A stretch of 64,000 nt of DNA from Anabaena azotica FACHB-119 (GTDB taxonomy: Bacteria; Cyanobacteriota; Cyanobacteriia; Cyanobacteriales; Nostocaceae): assembly GCF_014697625.1 (NCBI RefSeq), contig NZ_JACJSG010000042.1, positions 1 through 64,000 on the forward strand. Direction: 5' to 3'. Position numbers and translations under genes: made by a program. Under the pieces are notes generated by a model. That model saw only the letters and a list, made by a program, of their open reading frames with translations. It searched no databases and was not told where the DNA came from. Shown here in pieces: positions 49,806 through 57,760 of this stretch; position 1 is the first letter of the stretch, and every line of letters starts with the position of its first letter.

Positions 49806-50417
49806 TTAAGGAACCTTAAGTAGCTCTCGTATACTTTCCAAACGAGATTTGTAGGGACTTTTGTAATCCTCTTTCATTCCATTGCATTTTTCAACAATGC
49901 CTCTCAATGTCTCATTGGTGTCCTCTGTAATTCTGGCTAACTCATCGTTGCCAGCGTTTATCACGTCTACAATGTCTTCAACAATCCCAGATGTTTGTCT
50001 TTGAAACATGGCATTTCTATTTGCCAAGTAGGCTTGTATAAGCCCTTTAACTTCTAATAGAAATTCAATATTATCTGTTATTTCATTGCTTGCACTGCTT
50101 ACTATTTGTTCTATTTCAATTTCACTTAAAGCAATTCCCATATAACTAGCTTGCATCTTTGCTAGGGAACGCTTCTCAGAAATAGTCAGTGCTTTTGATT
50201 GTTCACTTTCTATCTCTGCATTTGTTTCTTGAACTATTTCAGTAGAGCGATTTGCTACTACCTGGTTAGCTATTGCTACAGGGTCAAATTCTTGAAAATT
50301 TTCGGCTGCAATTCTAATCTCGTTATTAGTATACTTGTTGAGGTTGTACTTGTCTTCCCCAACAAGCTTCTTAAGCTGATATCTTACTGCTTCGTAATCC
50401 TTCCGTTCTAAAGCCAT
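49806..50417 (-). CDS. hypothetical helical protein, 203 aa
   Basis: Helical, acidic protein: KKLVGEDKYNLNKYTNNEIR, a central NEITDNIEFLLEVKGLIQAY and a coiled end. AGGAG lies 8 nt before the ATG. It overlaps the first gene of the operon by 47 bp. No family recognised. Confidence 0.6.
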   Translation of the reverse strand: MALERKDYEAVRYQLKKLVGEDKYNLNKYTNNEIRIAAENFQEFDPVAIANQVVANRSTEIVQETNAEIESEQSKALTISEKRSLAKMQASYMGIALSEIEIEQIVSSASNEITDNIEFLLEVKGLIQAYLANRNAMFQRQTSGIVEDIVDVINAGNDELARITEDTNETLRGIVEKCNGMKEDYKSPYKSRLESIRELLKVP

Positions 50418-50880
50418 TGGTATTACTCCTGAGATTGTAAGAGAATGCGTGAACCACTGCTATTGAAACTTGATAGAAATTGTAATTATTTAAGGCCTTA
50501 TAATTCGGTATCCATCTTTGAATGGTTGTCCGATGCGGCTTATTTTTAGTGGCATTACTTAGCCACAAATACAGCGCCTCACCAGTCAATTGCCCGTTTT
50601 TTTCAGCAGGCAATAAAGCTGAGAACGTTAAGAATGAGGAAAGTAGAAAATCCAACCTCAAATTGTGTGCCTTAGCTTCTTGCTTCAATTTCGCAATAAT
50701 GTATAAGTTTTCTGTAGTTATTGGCATATTCTGAGATTCCAATAACCTTCTTATACGCCTGAAAGCAGTTTGAGAGACTTTGACTTTGCGTCTATTGCTT
50801 CCTAGAAACTTCTCATACTGCTTATGTTCCTTGGCGTAGCGGTAAACAGCCGATTTTTTCGTCTTAATCATCTCCTTCAT
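50371..50880 (-). CDS. hypothetical basic protein, likely DNA-binding, 169 aa
   Basis: Strongly basic N-terminus (KTKKSAVYRYAKEHKQYEKF, RRKVKVSQTAFRRIRRLLE), then NMPITTENLYIIAKLKQEA and a segment TKNKPHRTTIQRWIPNYKAL that looks like a helix-turn-helix end. It opens the minus-strand operon and faces a 10-bp iteron array, so autoregulation is plausible. No family recognised. Confidence 0.55.
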   Translation of the reverse strand: MKEMIKTKKSAVYRYAKEHKQYEKFLGSNRRKVKVSQTAFRRIRRLLESQNMPITTENLYIIAKLKQEAKAHNLRLDFLLSSFLTFSALLPAEKNGQLTGEALYLWLSNATKNKPHRTTIQRWIPNYKALNNYNFYQVSIAVVHAFSYNLRSNTNGFRTEGLRSSKISA

Positions 50881-50900
50881 CCTGTCTGCATGGATTCACT

Positions 50901-50960
50901 ATAGCAGAAAATTCTGAAAAGTTCTGAAAAACTCCGAAAAATTCATAAAAGCTGAAAAAC
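50901..50960. repeat. 10-bp phased iterons (TTCTGAAAA type)
   Basis: Consecutive decamers ATTCTGAAAA, GTTCTGAAAA, ACTCCGAAAA, ATTCATAAAA and GCTGAAAAAC, exactly one helical turn apart. They sit between the divergent 50880 operon and the 51097 RHH gene. A binding array for one of these two proteins is likely; a role in nicking or origin function is possible. Confidence 0.6.
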
Positions 50961-51096
50961 TCATATTCTATAAGAAAAAAGCCGAAAATTGTTATAAATC
51001 ACTAGAATATCCGGTAAGAGAATCTGGAAAATTCTGATAAATGCTTGGAATATCTGGTATGGGGTTATTCTGTTAAGAGTACAAATATTTAATGTC

Positions 51097-51261
51097 ATGA
51101 GTGAAAATCAAAGCCAAAAACCGAAGAAAGTTACTGTTATCTTGCCAGAAGATATTTACGTAAAGCTTGTAAGTGAATCACAGCAGGAGATGAGAAGTGT
51201 TTCGTCCCAGGCCGCATACATACTTACTAATTACTATGACAATTTGGGCAAATCGGATTAG
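51097..51261 (+). CDS. ribbon-helix-helix DNA-binding protein, 54 aa
   Basis: The beta-strand KKVTVILPEDIYVKL followed by two helices (SQQEMRSVSSQAAYILTNYY) is the CopG/Arc ribbon-helix-helix fold. Too short for most gene finders. It is divergent from the 46768-50880 operon with the iterons between, as expected of a repressor or partition factor. Candidate for the regulator of the repeated promoter module. Confidence 0.75.
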   Translation: MSENQSQKPKKVTVILPEDIYVKLVSESQQEMRSVSSQAAYILTNYYDNLGKSD

Positions 51262-51601
51262 CAACCTAGAGCCGCCGCAGCGCCGCTAGAATTATCTTTG
51301 CTCATAGTACAGAAGTATTGAATTTTCGTTGTACTATGCAGACCTTTCTGCTTTATCCTTGCACACCTGCACATTTAGTTTCTAGCAATAGTTACAGTCA
51401 TGTTACAAGCAACTGGCTCGGCGCAAAATTTTACCATTTAATAATGATATTTTTGATGCTTTTATAGTGATGCAGACTCATACATCGCTTGCTGTAGCAG
51501 GCTAACAGCATTTTCGCCGCTTTATACAACCATACTCAAAAATGCTGAAAAATGCCTAAAAAGGGGTATTTTGAAGACCATATAAGCTGCATCAACTTTA
51601 T
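51262..51601. other. intergenic, no gene seen
   Basis: 340 bp with a short inverted repeat CATAGTAC (51303) / GTACTATG (51331) and otherwise no recognisable element. Confidence 0.4.
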
Positions 51602-51907
51602 ATGAGTCCACCTAGTCAAAGTGACGAATTTTTAGTTTTAGCCCATCAATGGCTGCTGTCATTACAAGGGCTGCTATTTGAGCAAAGTTTATGTTTATCT
51701 GTTGAGATTATTGATACAGAAATTAAATATGATGACGGCGATCGCAAAAAATTTTGGGTAGATGCCGTCATTACTTTCAAACATCTTGCCGAAGACGAAA
51801 TTGAAAAAAGTCTCAATATCTATGAATTTATTATTGACCTTGATATTTTTACCCACGAACCCAAAATTGTCGCTTGGGATATAATCGAATCTCAAGAAAT
51901 AAATTAG
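51602..51907 (+). CDS. hypothetical protein, 101 aa
   Basis: Acidic alpha/beta protein with strands FWVDAVITFKHL and IYEFIIDLDIFTHEPKIVAW. No clear ribosome binding site. No family recognised. Confidence 0.55.
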   Translation: MSPPSQSDEFLVLAHQWLLSLQGLLFEQSLCLSVEIIDTEIKYDDGDRKKFWVDAVITFKHLAEDEIEKSLNIYEFIIDLDIFTHEPKIVAWDIIESQEIN

Positions 51908-52020
51908 ACGTTTCCATAATCCTCGTAGGATTCAAAGTTAAAACTGTATAAAAGCACTAGTCCATAGATAAATCAATTGGTTTAAACATAAAACCTGTAA
52001 ATATCTCTATACAAACTCCC

Positions 52021-52049
52021 TTGTAATCTATTTATAAATGGGTTAGTGT
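52021..52049 (+). promoter_or_regulatory. module promoter for the 52057 gene
   Basis: TTGTAA (52021-52026), 17 bp, TAGTGT (52044-52049), with halves TATACAAACTCC and GGGTTAGTGTATA. A half-palindrome CCATAGATAAA lies about 50 bp upstream. The ATG is only 8 bp past the -10. Confidence 0.65.
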
Positions 52050-52056
52050 ATAGATA

Positions 52057-52239
52057 ATGAATTATCTACTTGACACCATGAAAAAGAAACCAGAACTTGT
52101 AGAAAAAGTTAATAATTTAATTGCTGAAATTCAGCAAATTATTAATGATGAAGATGACGAAAATGTAGATGAAAATTTTATTGAACAGTTAGATTTTGCA
52201 ATTCAAGACCTAGAGACAGCAGTAGAAATAATTGAGTAA
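52057..52239 (+). CDS. small acidic helical protein, 60 aa
   Basis: Two acidic helices (LVEKVNNLIAEIQQIINDED and ENFIEQLDFAIQDLETAV). The -10 ends 8 bp before this ATG, so the message would be nearly leaderless; the in-frame ATG at 52078 is the alternative. No family recognised. Confidence 0.6.
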   Translation: MNYLLDTMKKKPELVEKVNNLIAEIQQIINDEDDENVDENFIEQLDFAIQDLETAVEIIE

Positions 52240-52266
52240 TTAGTTTCATTCTTTCAGAATATTGTG

Positions 52267-52336
52267 GTTTAATTCCGGTTTTAATTAAAGCCGGAAACCA
52301 TATTGAATAGAAAAAAGGCGAGTTGAACTCGTCTTT
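52267..52336 (+). terminator. two hairpins after the 52057 gene
   Basis: TTCCGG/CCGGAA extended by GGTTT/AAACC (52267-52299), then AAAG-CGAGT/ACTCG-CTTT (52313-52336) followed by CTAT. Confidence 0.5.
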
Positions 52337-52396
52337 CTATAAAGATACAGTATTGGTAATCGGGACAAATAATTGTGTTATTTACATAGATTTAAC

Positions 52397-52603
52397 ATGG
52401 TTCCATTGTCAGAATTTGTAATTTTACTAAATGGTGCTTGGTTGGCAAAGAATGGTAGGCGTACTACTGATTTAGAAGCTGCTTGGAGTACCCCTGACTA
52501 TCAAAAAGCTCAGGAAACCGTAGAGATGCTTGGAATAGACCCTGAGTTTATCTTCGATGTAATTCAATGCAATGATAAGAGAGAGTTAAAATTTCCTGAT
52601 TGA
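52397..52603 (+). CDS. hypothetical protein, 68 aa
   Basis: ATG at 52397 preferred over a TTG at 52373. Begins MVPLSEFVILLNGAWLAK; contains AWSTPDYQKAQETVEMLGID. Small soluble protein, no family recognised. Confidence 0.5.
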   Translation: MVPLSEFVILLNGAWLAKNGRRTTDLEAAWSTPDYQKAQETVEMLGIDPEFIFDVIQCNDKRELKFPD

Positions 52604-52651
52604 TCAAGGGTATAATACTAATATTTGTTTTTGTTTACTTACTTTAAATTT

Positions 52652-52876
52652 ATGACTAATCCCCACATCGGCGGCGATGCACTAGAGTATATAAATAAAA
52701 AAAATATTCCCGATACTTACGAAACCCGATTTATCGAAGTTTTAGAGTATTGTAGATACGCACTACATGAAATAAATCAAGGACGTATTACCGATGCACG
52801 TAATTTTTTGGAAAATGCTATTACTCAAGCTGAAAGACCCTGGCAGCAAGAAGAAATAGATGAAACTCAATTGTAA
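52652..52876 (+). CDS. hypothetical protein, 74 aa
   Basis: ATG at 52652 (MTNPHIGGDALEYINKK) preferred over an upstream TTG. Mostly helical (ETRFIEVLEYCRYALHEINQ). It is convergent with the helicase gene and ends 2 bp before its stop. Confidence 0.5.
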   Translation: MTNPHIGGDALEYINKKNIPDTYETRFIEVLEYCRYALHEINQGRITDARNFLENAITQAERPWQQEEIDETQL

Positions 52877-52878
52877 TG

Positions 52879-54846
52879 TTAATTAAACCAATTTGCTTCA
52901 CCAACAATAAATAACTCTCTTTTACTGCGGGTTAACGCAACATATAATAAATTTCTCTCTTGCTCCTCCTGCCAAGCAAGTTGATTTCTCCATGTCATAG
53001 GCACATCTTTAGGTTTATAAATAACTATTCTTTCACCTTCACCTCCTTTAAACTTGTGGATATTAGATAAAGTTATTGCAGATTTCTCATCACTGAATAT
53101 TTCATCGATATAAGATTTTAAATTTTCAATACTTGTAGCTGCTGTGTGAGATTGGTAGATAGTTAAAATTGCTTCCAATTTATCTAACAATTTCTGTCTC
53201 AGTTCATCCTCATTATCTAAGTCACGATAACGCTCTAGTTTCACAGCTTGGTATTGGGCGATCGCATCATTAAAAAATTGAAAACTATACCCTGGTAATT
53301 TTGCTATTAAATCGAGTTCCTTTTTAAGAGAATCGCCAACATCACGACCCAAAACATTTGCCTTCATCCCCAAGCCGATTAATTTAATGCACAAGCTAAC
53401 TAATGGAGCATTTTTGCGGCTGATGATTACGTCACCGTTTTGAAGGAAATTTTCAACACCTTTTTCTTCTATTTGATGGATTACTCCCTCAATAGCATCT
53501 GGGGCCGGTTCAATTGGGATGTGAGGAAAAATCTTTTTAACCAACGCAATATGGCTGCGCGGACAACGATAGCATATTGATAAAGGGAGTTCTGCTGCTT
53601 GGGTCAGCCTGACTAGATTATAGTAGCTTTGATTATCAGCCCCGGCATAGCCAAAGATGCTCTGCTGCGGATCTCCGACCCCTAGAATACGACCAATGTT
53701 ACCTATGAGACTTAAAACAAACGTTAGTTGCAACGGGTTCAGGTCTTGGCACTCATCAACAAGGACAAATCTGTAAGGCTTAAACCAAGGACGTTCGTGT
53801 AATCGCCATTTAACAGCCAGCCAAATCTGGTCAGTAAAATCTAGCTTTTTTTGTGTAATTGCCCACTCTTCGCCAATCTGAAGGCAACGAGCAATCCACT
53901 GGGCAACTAGCTGAGGCTGCTGTACAGTTTCAATTTCGTGATGTGCAGCGATCGCATTCACAACTTCTGCTGTGGGCTGTTGATGAGACAGCCGCACTAA
54001 ATCAATTAACTTAAGAAAATCATCATCATTGCTAATTATGTTTTCTGCCCAAAGTCTACCTACTTTCAAACCACGTTTAGGAATTAAGTCTAGGCTCTGG
54101 GCAATACGTTGATATTTCAGCTTAGAAACTGTGATTTCTTCACTATGTTTAACATTAAGCTCCCGGCGAACCAAACTAAACGCTGCACTATGAAGCGTGC
54201 TTATTGAGCTTTTCCACAGGGGGCCAAACTTCTTAATTAAATGATTTGAGTTATTTTTCCCAAAAACACAAATCTTAATATCGTTAGGTTTGAAACCTGC
54301 TTGCCAAAGGGCCTTAGCGACTATCAGAAGCGTGGTACTCTTCCCAGAACCCGCGACCGCATTACAGCAGCCGTTTCCCTTTCCACTCAGCACCCACTCA
54401 ATAATCCCTAATTGGTATTTGGAAGGTAAAAAGCCATATTTCGACCGTAGTTCTTCTATTTCTACAGGGTTTAACTCTGTTGTGTCCTTATTTGCTGTGT
54501 ACACAGCAATTTCACTCTTTAGGCTATGGGAAGACTCTGTGACTTGAAGCGATCGCTCAACTGTAGGAGGCGAATTTTCCTGCTTCTGAGATTCTTGTGT
54601 GGTGTTAGCACTAGACAAGCATTCTATAGCCAGTTTAATTTGCTCTAACTCATCCTTGCTAAGTTTATCTAACAAAGGAATAATCGCCTCGAACGGGCTA
54701 CATTGCCCATCAAGCGCCCTGGCATATGTTGAAATGTTTTCTTTAAAAACTTGGGGATATCTCCCAAGTTCTGTAGGTAGATTGTTCCAAATAGTCTTCT
54801 GCTTTGGTAAATGATCTGTTTTTGGATTTGGATTTCCTCTTGCCAT
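52879..54846 (-). CDS. UvrD/PcrA-like superfamily 1 helicase, 655 aa
   Basis: Motif I NAVAGSGKSTTLLIV, motif II FVLVDECQDLNPLQLTFV, motif III GVGDPQQSIFGYAGAD, motif IV area CYRCPRSH, motif V NIHKFKGGEGERIVIYKPKD and motif VI NLLYVALTRSKRELFIVG. A 3'-5' DNA helicase of UvrD type with an N-terminal extension of about 130 residues. ATG at 54846 is chosen since the operator at 54884-54905 and a module promoter at 55051-55079 lie before it. Confidence 0.88.
   Translation of the reverse strand: MARGNPNPKTDHLPKQKTIWNNLPTELGRYPQVFKENISTYARALDGQCSPFEAIIPLLDKLSKDELEQIKLAIECLSSANTTQESQKQENSPPTVERSLQVTESSHSLKSEIAVYTANKDTTELNPVEIEELRSKYGFLPSKYQLGIIEWVLSGKGNGCCNAVAGSGKSTTLLIVAKALWQAGFKPNDIKICVFGKNNSNHLIKKFGPLWKSSISTLHSAAFSLVRRELNVKHSEEITVSKLKYQRIAQSLDLIPKRGLKVGRLWAENIISNDDDFLKLIDLVRLSHQQPTAEVVNAIAAHHEIETVQQPQLVAQWIARCLQIGEEWAITQKKLDFTDQIWLAVKWRLHERPWFKPYRFVLVDECQDLNPLQLTFVLSLIGNIGRILGVGDPQQSIFGYAGADNQSYYNLVRLTQAAELPLSICYRCPRSHIALVKKIFPHIPIEPAPDAIEGVIHQIEEKGVENFLQNGDVIISRKNAPLVSLCIKLIGLGMKANVLGRDVGDSLKKELDLIAKLPGYSFQFFNDAIAQYQAVKLERYRDLDNEDELRQKLLDKLEAILTIYQSHTAATSIENLKSYIDEIFSDEKSAITLSNIHKFKGGEGERIVIYKPKDVPMTWRNQLAWQEEQERNLLYVALTRSKRELFIVGEANWFN
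54492..54509. promoter_or_regulatory. operator-like palindrome inside the helicase gene
   Basis: TTGCTGTGTACACAGCAA, perfect over 18 bp, within the coding region about 340 bp after the start codon. Shares its core with 39596-39617 and 54884-54905. Confidence 0.5.
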
Positions 54847-54883
54847 AGCATTTGGCTTTTTAATATTAAGTAAATAATAGCTT

Positions 54884-54905
54884 ATATGCTGTGTACACGG
54901 CATAT
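54884..54905. promoter_or_regulatory. operator-like palindrome before the helicase gene
   Basis: ATATGCTGTGTACACGGCAT and on, a 22-bp palindrome with one mismatched pair, 38 bp upstream of the ATG at 54846. With the copy at 54492 it could allow looping repression. Confidence 0.55.
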
Positions 54906-55050
54906 CAGCTATTAAATATGTCTGAATAACACTAAATTACGACTACATTCTTACTTTCCGAATTGGCTATATTATTCAATTTAATAAAATCTGAATTTAA
55001 CTGCTATTTCTTCTAACACTCTAGTTTTGAGTGCCGAAAAATTTATTTAT

Positions 55051-55079
55051 ATACTAAACCATTTGTAATTTTATGACAA
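55051..55079 (-). promoter_or_regulatory. module promoter for the helicase gene
   Basis: Minus strand TTGTCA (55074-55079), 17 bp, TAGTAT (55051-55056), in the full inverted repeat. The leader to 54846 is about 200 nt and contains the GTGTACAC palindrome. Confidence 0.7.
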
Positions 55080-55127
55080 GAGGTTTTGTATAAGCATATA
55101 TCTATTCCACATTCTTGTATTAAAAGA

Positions 55128-55143
55128 TTTATCTATATATAAA
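55128..55143. promoter_or_regulatory. upstream palindrome (TTTATCTATATATAAA)
   Basis: 48 bp upstream of the -35 of the leftward helicase promoter, and about 70 bp before the protelomerase start on the other side. Confidence 0.55.
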
Positions 55144-55212
55144 TACTTTTGTATATTCCTTATTTACTTTAAAATAAGTATATTATCTAGTTATTTAGTA
55201 GGTAAACAAGGA

Positions 55213-56229
55213 ATGAATAAAGCTAAACTTGGTTGTCAGGTAGAAAACACTTACATAGATGAACGTGTTGCAAGTTTACTACCTCAATTTGAGGCACTAG
55301 CGCCTTTTAAGATAAGCCAGCGTAAAAAAGGAACTGGTGATTTACTGGGCTGGGAGAGATTAGCGGCGATTGAAGCGAAAAATCTTAAAATTGCCTATCC
55401 AGACGATAGGCCGGAAGATGAGAAAACTTATGGCACTTGTTTGAGGCAGATTACAGCCCTCAAAAAAGCACTTAGGGCATCTGCAAAAACACAGCTTAAC
55501 GACAAAGCGCTTTACAATCCAGTTTTAACGATTATTACTCACTTTGGGGAAGCACTCTCTTATCAGTTTGCTAGTTACAAGGAGCGTCAAAATTTTGTTT
55601 ACAAACAGCAGGTTAAAGAACGAAGCCAACCAGAGTCTAGGATTGAAATAGACCTTACCTCTTACCTAAATAGAGCCAACAACTTATTAACTAGGATTGC
55701 CTCCGGGGATGAGGAAGGTATTGATTGGAAAGATGTTAGCTGCGCGATCGCACTGGCCACAGGCCGCCGAATGGCAGAAGTTCATCTATCAGCTAAGTTT
55801 GAGCTAGTTGGTGAGTATGAAATCGCGTTTAATGGTCAACTTAAGGGTAAAAGCAGGCGAATTGAAGGTAAAAGCCTTAAAGATGTCATTTTTCGCATAC
55901 CAACCCTTTTACCAGCCAAGCTTGTCTGTTTTGCCTTAAACTGGCTGAACAGTAAAAATAAACGCCTGCCACCTGACGAAGACACGGACAGGGTTAATCG
56001 CCGTTGGTCTAAAGTTCTCAATCAAGCCGCCAAGGATTGGGAAATTATTCCAGAAATGACCTACCACAAATTTAGAGCTGCTTATTTTAGAGCAAGCATT
56101 ATTAATGCTGCGATTGATCCGTTTGATTACATCTCCTATGCTAAGAAAATTTTGGGAGACGAGGACGAAAATACCATCCAAACCTATCAACGATTTTCAA
56201 TCAAGGCAGGGACAGTGACCAAAGCATAG
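55213..56229 (+). CDS. protelomerase (telomere resolvase), TelA-like, 338 aa
   Basis: The C-terminal half matches the protelomerase catalytic plan, a tyrosine-recombinase relative: CAIALATGRRMAEVHLSAKF (Arg185/186), IAFNGQLKGKSRR, FRIPTLLPAKLV, MTYHKFRAAYFRASI and KKILGDEDENTIQTYQRFSI with the likely nucleophile Tyr325. Where relatives often have His before this Tyr, here it reads G-D. The N-terminal half has helices for DNA grip. These enzymes cut and rejoin palindromic sites as hairpins to keep replicons linear. The palindrome at 1-42 is the natural substrate candidate. Confidence 0.82.
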   Translation: MNKAKLGCQVENTYIDERVASLLPQFEALAPFKISQRKKGTGDLLGWERLAAIEAKNLKIAYPDDRPEDEKTYGTCLRQITALKKALRASAKTQLNDKALYNPVLTIITHFGEALSYQFASYKERQNFVYKQQVKERSQPESRIEIDLTSYLNRANNLLTRIASGDEEGIDWKDVSCAIALATGRRMAEVHLSAKFELVGEYEIAFNGQLKGKSRRIEGKSLKDVIFRIPTLLPAKLVCFALNWLNSKNKRLPPDEDTDRVNRRWSKVLNQAAKDWEIIPEMTYHKFRAAYFRASIINAAIDPFDYISYAKKILGDEDENTIQTYQRFSIKAGTVTKA

Positions 56230-56251
56230 CTAAATCCCTATACTAATCCTC

Positions 56252-56280
56252 TTGACATTTAAAAACAAGCTAACTAGTAT
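56252..56280 (+). promoter_or_regulatory. module promoter after the protelomerase gene
   Basis: TTGACA (56252-56257), 17 bp, TAGTAT (56275-56280). The outer arms ATCCCTATACTA (56235) and TAGTATAGGGAT (ending 56286) form a perfect 12-bp inverted repeat, the cleanest of all the modules. Confidence 0.72.
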
Positions 56281-56313
56281 AGGGATACAAACTTAAAGTT
56301 GCAATATATAATT

Positions 56314-57339
56314 ATGAACCAAAGTGTTATTAGTGTTATGAGCGAAAATATACAAAAACTACGCGGAGAAAGCAATGATGCCTGGGGAGCTAGATTAGGG
56401 GGCATCTGCGCCCATGAACTTAACGGTATTACTGATGAACAATCTATAAGAGAAATTGTATTAAAATACTGGAGTCCGATTAGAGAAGAAATTCGCACTG
56501 ACTCTATTAGAAGAGTCAGGACTACATTTGTTGCTCAAATTGCATCTGTGTTTCCAGATGTAGACAAAGCAACCCCCGGCTATTACTACACATCTTCTAG
56601 AGAAAGGGAATATAGCAAACTTCCAAAGGAGCAGCGACAGAGATATGAGCATCTGGCTTTCTGGTTTGCAACTAGCAATGAAAGCAGATGGGATGTTGTC
56701 GGGGATGAGGCAAGAGAAAAGTATAGGGCAAGCTTTGAGGATGGGCAGGCAGTCGATCAGCCGTCCCAGGAAGCTACTAACAATCAGCAGGCGGAGGAAA
56801 TAATGCCGCAGGTGAAGGAAGTAACCGTAACAGACATAAAAGATTTACCTCAGCTATTGCTGGGCGAGGAAGACACTCAACTGGTGGAAGAAGCGATCGC
56901 CATAGCAGGTATTCCTTTGCCTGAATTTGTTCAAAGGGCTTGCTCTGTCTATGCCAAGACAGTAGCGGGTAAGAGTAAAATGGCGGTCGAAGATTTAAGT
57001 GCAGTTCCTACCCAGGAATTGTTAACAAGTGAAAAATACAAAACCCATCCTAACAGGGCGGTTGAACTCACCAGGAGAGCTATTTTTGCATTAGAGAATC
57101 ACAATAATCAATGCACTGAAAAAGAACAAAAATGGCACGTTAATCAAACTGCCATTCAGAAATTAACTGGAAGTAAACCAGCTACCATTAACAAAATCTT
57201 AGAATCCTATCAAACTAGGCTCGATGACCATAACAAAAAACATGATTTAAACCCCTACGACAACCGTAATAAAAAAATAAAAATAACAGAAGCTATTGAT
57301 TTAGCTAAGGTTGTTCCCGACGGTTTAGATGTTGCTTAA
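56314..57339 (+). CDS. hypothetical DNA-binding-type protein next to protelomerase, 341 aa
   Basis: N-terminal helical region (WGARLGGICAHELNGITDEQ), an acidic linker (about 145-180), then a helical C-terminal domain with QTAIQKLTGSKPATINKILESYQTRLDDHN, which reads as a helix-turn-helix, and KKHDLNPYDNRNKKIKITEA. It starts 85 bp after the protelomerase, with a module promoter between. A telomere- or origin-binding partner is plausible; no family recognised. First ATG used; 56338 also possible. Confidence 0.6.
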   Translation: MNQSVISVMSENIQKLRGESNDAWGARLGGICAHELNGITDEQSIREIVLKYWSPIREEIRTDSIRRVRTTFVAQIASVFPDVDKATPGYYYTSSREREYSKLPKEQRQRYEHLAFWFATSNESRWDVVGDEAREKYRASFEDGQAVDQPSQEATNNQQAEEIMPQVKEVTVTDIKDLPQLLLGEEDTQLVEEAIAIAGIPLPEFVQRACSVYAKTVAGKSKMAVEDLSAVPTQELLTSEKYKTHPNRAVELTRRAIFALENHNNQCTEKEQKWHVNQTAIQKLTGSKPATINKILESYQTRLDDHNKKHDLNPYDNRNKKIKITEAIDLAKVVPDGLDVA

Positions 57340-57346
57340 ATTCAAT

Positions 57347-57372
57347 AAAGGGTAGATATTTATCTACCCTTT
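57347..57372. terminator. terminator after the 56314 gene
   Basis: AAAGGGTAGATA (57347) pairs perfectly with TATCTACCCTTT (57361), followed by ATTTT. Serves two convergent genes. Confidence 0.8.
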
Positions 57373-57385
57373 ATTTTGTCAGGAA

Positions 57386-57586
57386 TTACTTATAATTTAG
57401 AACAATCAACTCCGGCTCAGGCTCTATTTTTAGAAGATTTTTATAATCACAAACCATACTAAAATCATCAGCTATACTTGTAGGAATGAAAATTGAAATA
57501 TCTTCCTTGCCCCTTAGTAGCCCTAGAGATTTTACAGACGGTGACTGCTGCATTAATTCTATGTTATCAGGTACTATCTGCTCCAT
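57386..57586 (-). CDS. hypothetical protein, 66 aa
   Basis: AGGAG lies 5 nt before the ATG. Short soluble protein (SLGLLRGKEDISIFIPTSIA). Terminates at the shared hairpin. The 174-bp gap upstream also holds an open frame without a start codon (57609-57784). No family recognised. Confidence 0.6.
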   Translation of the reverse strand: MEQIVPDNIELMQQSPSVKSLGLLRGKEDISIFIPTSIADDFSMVCDYKNLLKIEPEPELIVLNYK

Positions 57587-57760
57587 ATTTACTCCTGATT
57601 TTCTTAATTTATAGGACTGTAAGTTTTTCGTAAACTGGTTTCCAAATTTTCATTGTTGATAAAAATACTAACACAGTTTCCGATTCTTGAGGAGTTATGT
57701 CTTCTAAGCCAAATGAGGCTATTTCCTGTTGGGAGATAGCCTCGACTCGTAGTCCATAAA

